From an uncultured Roseburia sp. (GTDB taxonomy: Bacteria > Bacillota > Clostridia > Lachnospirales > Lachnospiraceae), in assembly GCA_905206195.1 (NCBI GenBank), contig CAJLGN010000084.1:1-6333 (forward strand): a stretch of 6,333 nt of DNA. The letters run 5' to 3'. Under the pieces are notes generated by a model that did not search any database, was not told the origin of the DNA, and worked only from the letters and a program-made list of their open reading frames with translations. The translations under genes and the position numbers were made by a program. Below are positions 1 through 3,822 of the stretch, piece after piece (positions within the stretch are counted from its first letter, which is position 1; each line of letters opens with the position of its first letter).

Positions 1-1368
1 GGAAAATCGACACTGATGAAGGTTTTGACCGGAATCTATTCCAAGGATGCGGGCACGATTGAGTACGAGGGAAAGGAAGTTGAGTTTAAGACCCCGAAGG
101 AGGCGCAGGATGCGGGAATCGCGATTGTGCATCAGGAGCTGAACATGATGAATCATCTGACGGTCGCGCAGAATATCTTTATAGGAAGAGAAAAAATGCA
201 CGGCGGATTCATTGATGACAAGTTCATGAATCGGGAGGCGGCCAAATTATTTGAGCGGCTGAATATTGACATTGATCCGTCGGTTGTGATGGGGGAGCTC
301 ACTGTTGGAAAACAGCAGATGTGCGAGATTGCGAAGGCGATTTCCAAGGATGTCAAGCTGATTGTTTTTGACGAGCCCACGGCGGCGCTCACGGACGCGG
401 AGATTGAGGAGCTGTTTAAGATTATAAAGGATCTGCGGGCAAAGGGGCTTGGGATTATATACATCTCCCACCGCATGGATGAGATCAAGGTGATCACAGA
501 CCGCGTGACGGTCATGCGCGACGGAGAATATGTGGGGACGCTTGTGACGGCAGATAGCACCAAGGAGGATATCATCAACATGATGGTCGGCCGCGTCATC
601 TACGAGGAGCCAAAGCAAAAGAGCATGGTTCCCAAAGATGCGGAGATCATTCTGCGCGTGAGCAATCTGAATGCCGGCAATCTGGTGCGCGATGTCAGCT
701 TTGAGCTGCGAAAGGGCGAAATTCTCGGCTTTGCAGGACTCATGGGAGCCGGGAGGACGGAGACAGCGCGGGCAATTTTTGGTGCCGATCCTGTGACGAG
801 CGGCGAGATTTATGTCAATGGCAAAAAGGTGGAGATCAAGTCGCCGCGGGATGCCGTGGCCGCCGGGATCGGGTATCTCTCCGAGGATCGGAAGCGCTAC
901 GGGATCATTTTGGACAAGACGATTGCGGAAAATTCCACGATGGCGGCGCTTGAGGAGTATACGAGCGGCGTGTTTATCAACCAGAAAAAGGAGCGCGAGG
1001 TCTCGGAGGAGTACGTAGAAAAATTAAAGACCAAAACCCCGTCCGTGGACACGGCGGTGGGAAATCTTTCCGGCGGAAATCAGCAGAAGGTCGTCATTGC
1101 AAAGTGGCTGGTGCGGGATTGTGACATACTCATTTTTGACGAGCCGACCAGAGGAATTGACGTCGGCGCAAAAAGTGAAATTTATCATCTGATGAATGAG
1201 TTAGCGGGACAGGGGAAATCCATTATCATGATATCCTCCGAGCTGCCTGAGGTGCTCAGAATGAGCGACCGCGTGATCGTCATGTGTGAGGGAAAAATCA
1301 CGGGAGAGATTCCCATTGAGGAGGCATCTCAGAAAAATATTATGACAGCAGCAACGCTGAGAGATTAG
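1..1368 (+). CDS. Sugar ABC transporter ATP-binding protein, RbsA/MglA type (5' partial)
   Basis: This is the cytoplasmic ATPase that powers monosaccharide import; the family carries two nucleotide-binding domains in one chain. The window opens inside the first Walker A (GKSTLMKVLTG from base 1), so about 40 N-terminal residues are missing; 455 residues remain against a usual length near 500. The ATG at 16 is internal, not the start. Domain 1 (fragment numbering) shows the Q-loop (VHQELN, Q45), a variant signature LTVGKQQ (100-106), Walker B LIVFDEPTAAL (about 120-130) and the switch histidine in ISHR (H157). Domain 2 shows a degenerate Walker A, GLMGAGRTE, with Arg for the usual Lys, then YLSEDRK, signature LSGGNQQ (356-362) and Walker B ILIFDEPTRGID. 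A weak second Walker A is normal for this family, so domain 1 is likely the main hydrolysis site. It ends 12 bases before the permease, in one operon. The sugar cannot be read from this subunit. Confidence 0.96.
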   Translation, partial: GKSTLMKVLTGIYSKDAGTIEYEGKEVEFKTPKEAQDAGIAIVHQELNMMNHLTVAQNIFIGREKMHGGFIDDKFMNREAAKLFERLNIDIDPSVVMGELTVGKQQMCEIAKAISKDVKLIVFDEPTAALTDAEIEELFKIIKDLRAKGLGIIYISHRMDEIKVITDRVTVMRDGEYVGTLVTADSTKEDIINMMVGRVIYEEPKQKSMVPKDAEIILRVSNLNAGNLVRDVSFELRKGEILGFAGLMGAGRTETARAIFGADPVTSGEIYVNGKKVEIKSPRDAVAAGIGYLSEDRKRYGIILDKTIAENSTMAALEEYTSGVFINQKKEREVSEEYVEKLKTKTPSVDTAVGNLSGGNQQKVVIAKWLVRDCDILIFDEPTRGIDVGAKSEIYHLMNELAGQGKSIIMISSELPEVLRMSDRVIVMCEGKITGEIPIEEASQKNIMTAATLRD

Positions 1369-1372
1369 GGGG
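1367..1372 (+). promoter_or_regulatory. Ribosome binding site of the permease
   Basis: AGGGGG overlaps the stop codon (TAG, 1366-1368) of the ATPase gene and sits eight bases before the permease ATG at 1381. The overlap fits translational coupling within one messenger. Confidence 0.75.
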
Positions 1373-1380
1373 AATAAAAC

Positions 1381-2397
1381 ATGTCAAACAACAAGAAAAA
1401 TAAATTTGCGGAAAATCCGGTGGTGAGGGCGATTGGAACACAGAGGCTGATCGCGATCATGGCGTTGTTCGTGCTCTTTGCATTTTTCTGCACGGCGTCA
1501 CCGTCCTTCCGCCAGTACAGTACATTTGTGAGTATTCTGGACGCGTCATACTATATCGGATTCATGGCGATCGGCGTCACCTTTGCGATTATCACGGGAG
1601 GAATCGACCTGTCCATCGGAACGGTTTTGGTCTGCTCCTCGCTGATTGCTGGCACGCTTGCGACCAAGTATGATGTGCCGATTCTGATCTGTCTGATTAT
1701 CGGGGTGCTGATCGGCGCGTTCTTTGGACTCTGCAATGGTCTCATGGTCTCGGTGATGGGGTTGCCGCCGTTTATTGCGACACTCGGCACGATGATGATA
1801 TCAAAGGGCTTTGGCTCTATTTTCACCAGAGCACAGAGCGTGACGTGGCCTCAGATCACAGAGGCGGACGGATGGTTTCGGAATATCTTTAAGATCACGA
1901 TACAGACTGACAGCGGTCTTGTGATGATTCCGACGGGATTTCTCCTGCTGATCGCGGCAGTGGTCGTCATGTCTTTGATTTTGACCAAGACAAAGACGGG
2001 CCGCTACATTCTGGCACTCGGCAGCAACAAGGAGGCGACCCGCCTCTCCGGTGTCAATATTGTAAAATATGAGACACTGGCGTACATCTTCAGCGGTATG
2101 TTCGCGGGAATCGCAGGCGTGGCCTACGCTGCAACCTACTCGACGCTGCTTCCCGGAAACGGTGGAGGAATGGAGCTGGATGCGATTGCGGGTGTCGTGA
2201 TCGGAGGAACGAGTATGAGCGGCGGATACGGAACGATCGCCGGTACTCTGATCGGTGTGTTTATCATGTCTGTGCTAAAGACAGGACTGCCATTTGTGGG
2301 ACTGCAGAATCAATATCAGCAGTTTATCACGGGATTTGTGCTGATCGTTGCAGTGTTCGCAGATGTTTATAACAGAAGAAAAAAGAGTAAGAACTAA
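1381..2397 (+). CDS. Sugar ABC transporter permease, RbsC/MglC type
   Basis: This 338-residue membrane protein should form, as a homodimer, the channel for the sugar importer and dock on the upstream ATPase. It belongs to the ribose/galactose/xylose permease family (BPD_transp_2), whose members run about 310-350 residues, so it looks complete. The N-terminus is a short basic cytoplasmic tail (MSNNKKNK), followed by hydrophobic helices at roughly 22-38, 57-71, 80-94, 100-124, 182-201, 232-252, 264-300 (including a polar turn) and 314-329. Family hallmarks seen are TGGIDLSIGT (72-81), GLPPFIATLGTM (127-138), the cytoplasmic coupling loop around GSNKEATRLSGVN (214-226) and GGTSMSGGYGTIAGT (275-289). 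It ends in a basic tail (NRRKKSKN). The start is supported by AGGGGG at 1367-1372, which overlaps the ATPase stop codon and lies eight bases before the ATG. Which sugar it carries is not readable from the sequence. Confidence 0.96.
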   Translation: MSNNKKNKFAENPVVRAIGTQRLIAIMALFVLFAFFCTASPSFRQYSTFVSILDASYYIGFMAIGVTFAIITGGIDLSIGTVLVCSSLIAGTLATKYDVPILICLIIGVLIGAFFGLCNGLMVSVMGLPPFIATLGTMMISKGFGSIFTRAQSVTWPQITEADGWFRNIFKITIQTDSGLVMIPTGFLLLIAAVVVMSLILTKTKTGRYILALGSNKEATRLSGVNIVKYETLAYIFSGMFAGIAGVAYAATYSTLLPGNGGGMELDAIAGVVIGGTSMSGGYGTIAGTLIGVFIMSVLKTGLPFVGLQNQYQQFITGFVLIVAVFADVYNRRKKSKN

Positions 2398-2472
2398 GTC
2401 ACCGGGACAGCTTGCTACATATATACCCCGAACAGGGATATAATAAAAAAATTTTATTGGGAGGTAGAACTT
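2398..2472 (+). promoter_or_regulatory. Permease to binding-protein spacer with possible internal promoter and AT-rich hairpin
   Basis: This 75-base gap is wider than the 12-base one upstream. It holds a perfect -10-like hexamer, TATAAT (2439-2444), but the best -35-like match, TTGCTA (2412-2417), is 21 bases away, which is too far for a standard SigA promoter. Just after it lies a perfect 7-bp inverted repeat, AATAAAA / TTTTATT (2442-2448 and 2452-2458), which is too AT-rich to be a strong terminator. The Shine-Dalgarno TGGGAGGT (2458-2465) ends seven bases before the ATG at 2473. Binding proteins are usually made in excess over their permease, so an internal promoter or an RNA-processing site here would make sense. 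That is inference from weak signals. Confidence 0.3.
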
Positions 2473-3624
2473 ATGAAACGAAAACTACTTAGTACACTGT
2501 TGTGTGTATCCATGCTGGCGGCGATGCTGGCAGGCTGCGGCGGCACGGGAGAGACTTCGAAGGGCACGCCGGCGACCAACGGGACGCCTGCTGAGGATGC
2601 GACAGAGGCACCGGCGGCGGATGCGGGCGCAGCCACCGCGGGAAACGAAGACATGCTAATCTATCTGGTGTCCAAGGGATTCCAGCACCAGTACTGGCAA
2701 GCAGTGTACCAGGGTGCACAGACGGCAGCCGATGAGTACGGCGTGAAGATGGAGATGGTAGGACCGGCATCTGAGAGCGACATCGCAGAGCAGGTGCAGA
2801 TGCTCAACAACGCGATCAACCTGAAGCCGGCGGCAATCGGACTGGCAGCGCTCGACACACAGGCATGCTTGGATCTGATCAAGGTGGCACAGGATGCGAA
2901 GCTTCCGATCATCGGTTTTGACTCCGGTGTTCCGGACGCTCCGGAGGGAGCTGTCTACGCAAATGCAGCGACAGACAATTATGCGGCAGGTGAGCTTGCA
3001 GCGGAAGAAACCTACAAATTAATCGAGACCAAGATTGCAGACGCAGCCGCTCCGGTGAGAATTGGTGTCATGTCCCAGGATGCAACGGCCGAGTCTATCT
3101 TAAATCGCGGTTTCGGCTTTGTGGACAAGATGAAGACCCTGGTTGAGGGAACCGGAAAGACAGTATCGATCGAAGGCCATACAAAGTTTGTGGATCAGTG
3201 CGGTGGAATGGTTAACGGTGCAGATGTTGTGATCGAGGTTGTAGTTCCTGCCTCCGTCACTGCAGAGCTGTCCGTTGCAGACGGAGCAACACTGCTCAAC
3301 AAGGCAGACACGATTGCGGTGTACGCTTCCAATCAATTCTCCGGTGAAGGCCTGGTAAATGCAAATGCAAATTTAAAGAAGCTCGGGGCAGACGGTATCG
3401 TCGGCGTGGCATTTGACTCCGGAACCGTGATCAAGAGTGCAGTAAAAGACGGAACTCTGGCGGGTGCAGTGACGCAGGACCCGGTATTGATCGGCTACAA
3501 GACGGTTGAGCTCGCAGTGAAGGCTGCAAATGGCGAAGCTGTATCAGATGTGGACACAGGATGTAAGTGGTATACATCGAAGAATATGGATGCGGCAGAC
3601 ATCGCTCCGAACCTGTATGACTAA
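2473..3624 (+). CDS. Sugar ABC transporter substrate-binding lipoprotein, RbsB type
   Basis: This 383-residue lipoprotein captures the sugar outside the cell and delivers it to the permease. The signal peptide has a basic start (MKRK), a hydrophobic core and a lipobox LAGC with the acylated Cys at 22. A flexible Ala/Thr/Gly/Glu-rich linker (23-58) tethers it, as is usual in Firmicutes. The periplasmic-binding fold of the ribose/galactose class (Peripla_BP_4) begins near 60. Probable ligand contacts, judged from E. coli RbsB by eye, are the aromatic stretch F70-W75, D150 (GFDSG), R212 (LNRGFGF), N287 (ASNQ), D315 (AFDSG) and Q335 (AVTQDP). It ends in IAPNLYD, an ending I associate with Lachnospiraceae members of this family. 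It is last in the operon, behind a strong Shine-Dalgarno and before an intrinsic terminator. The ligand is unknown; fucose, rhamnose or ribose are all possible, and the downstream diol dehydratase mildly favours a deoxyhexose. Confidence 0.95.
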   Translation: MKRKLLSTLLCVSMLAAMLAGCGGTGETSKGTPATNGTPAEDATEAPAADAGAATAGNEDMLIYLVSKGFQHQYWQAVYQGAQTAADEYGVKMEMVGPASESDIAEQVQMLNNAINLKPAAIGLAALDTQACLDLIKVAQDAKLPIIGFDSGVPDAPEGAVYANAATDNYAAGELAAEETYKLIETKIADAAAPVRIGVMSQDATAESILNRGFGFVDKMKTLVEGTGKTVSIEGHTKFVDQCGGMVNGADVVIEVVVPASVTAELSVADGATLLNKADTIAVYASNQFSGEGLVNANANLKKLGADGIVGVAFDSGTVIKSAVKDGTLAGAVTQDPVLIGYKTVELAVKAANGEAVSDVDTGCKWYTSKNMDAADIAPNLYD

Positions 3625-3646
3625 TTGGAGATGATAGAATGGAGGA

Positions 3647-3681
3647 GGGACCTGGAACCATAGTGTTCCGGGTCCCTTTTT
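3647..3681 (+). terminator. Rho-independent terminator of the transporter operon
   Basis: A 12-bp stem (GGGACCTGGAAC at 3647-3658 against GTTCCGGGTCCC at 3665-3676) has a single G-U pair and a six-base loop (CATAGT), and is followed directly by TTTTT (3677-3681). It begins 22 bases after the stop codon of the binding-protein gene. The strong GC-rich stem with its U-run should end most transcripts, separating the transporter from the dehydratase downstream. Confidence 0.93.
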
Positions 3682-3694
3682 CGCTGCAAGATCA

Positions 3695-3724
3695 AAAAAC
3701 AACCAAAAACAACTAAAAACAACT
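3695..3724 (+). repeat. Three 10-bp tandem repeats with phased A-tracts, upstream of the promoter
   Basis: Three head-to-tail copies of AAAAACAACY lie at 3695-3704, 3705-3714 and 3715-3724; the first ends in C and the other two in T. Each has a run of five A's, repeated once per helical turn. The array ends ten bases before the -35 box at 3735. Phased A-tracts are known to bend DNA, and A-rich DNA just upstream of -35 can act as an UP element for the RNA polymerase alpha subunit. Alternatively the repeats may be an operator for a regulator. The repeat is directly visible; its role is inference. Confidence 0.8.
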
Positions 3725-3734
3725 AATATATACA

Positions 3735-3763
3735 TTGACAAACCATATAAACAGTCATACAAT
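3735..3763 (+). promoter_or_regulatory. SigA-type promoter of the glycyl radical dehydratase
   Basis: A perfect -35 box, TTGACA (3735-3740), is followed after exactly 17 bases by TACAAT (3758-3763), one base off the -10 consensus. The predicted transcription start is near 3770, giving a leader of about 50 bases before the CTG start. It lies between the upstream terminator and the dehydratase gene, with an A-tract array just upstream. I saw no catabolite-repression (cre) site or recognisable operator overlapping it. Confidence 0.85.
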
Positions 3764-3807
3764 AAGAGCATAGATGTGGGATTGTGTTGTTTTTTGTTGG
3801 GAGTGAC

Positions 3808-3822
3808 AGGGGTGAGACACTG
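3808..3822 (+). promoter_or_regulatory. Shine-Dalgarno and CTG start codon of the dehydratase
   Basis: AGGGGTGAG (3808-3816) is the only good Shine-Dalgarno in the leader. Its AGGGG core lies seven bases before CTG at 3820, the in-frame codon best placed for initiation. The other in-frame candidates are GTG at 3784 and TTG at 3787, which have no comparable site, and the first in-frame ATG at 3970, which would delete 50 conserved residues. The ATG at 3830 is out of frame and stops after 25 codons. Confidence 0.65.

Noticed and set aside
16..18. ATG at 16 as the start of the ATPase gene
   Set aside because: The frame is open to base 1 and encodes GKSTL of the Walker A motif before it, so this Met is internal.
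3560..3576. ATGTA-N7-TACAT palindrome near the end of the binding-protein gene as an operator or cre-like site
   Set aside because: It lies within coding sequence, lacks the CG core and correct length of a cre site, and has no promoter nearby.
3641..3648. GGAGGAGG after the binding-protein stop codon as a ribosome binding site for a small gene
   Set aside because: No start codon follows at a usable distance; its end forms the left arm of the terminator.
3784..3789. GTG (3784) or TTG (3787) as the dehydratase start
   Set aside because: They would leave a leader of under 20 bases with only a weak GTGGGA before them, and would add about 11 residues beyond the family N-terminus. Not fully excluded.
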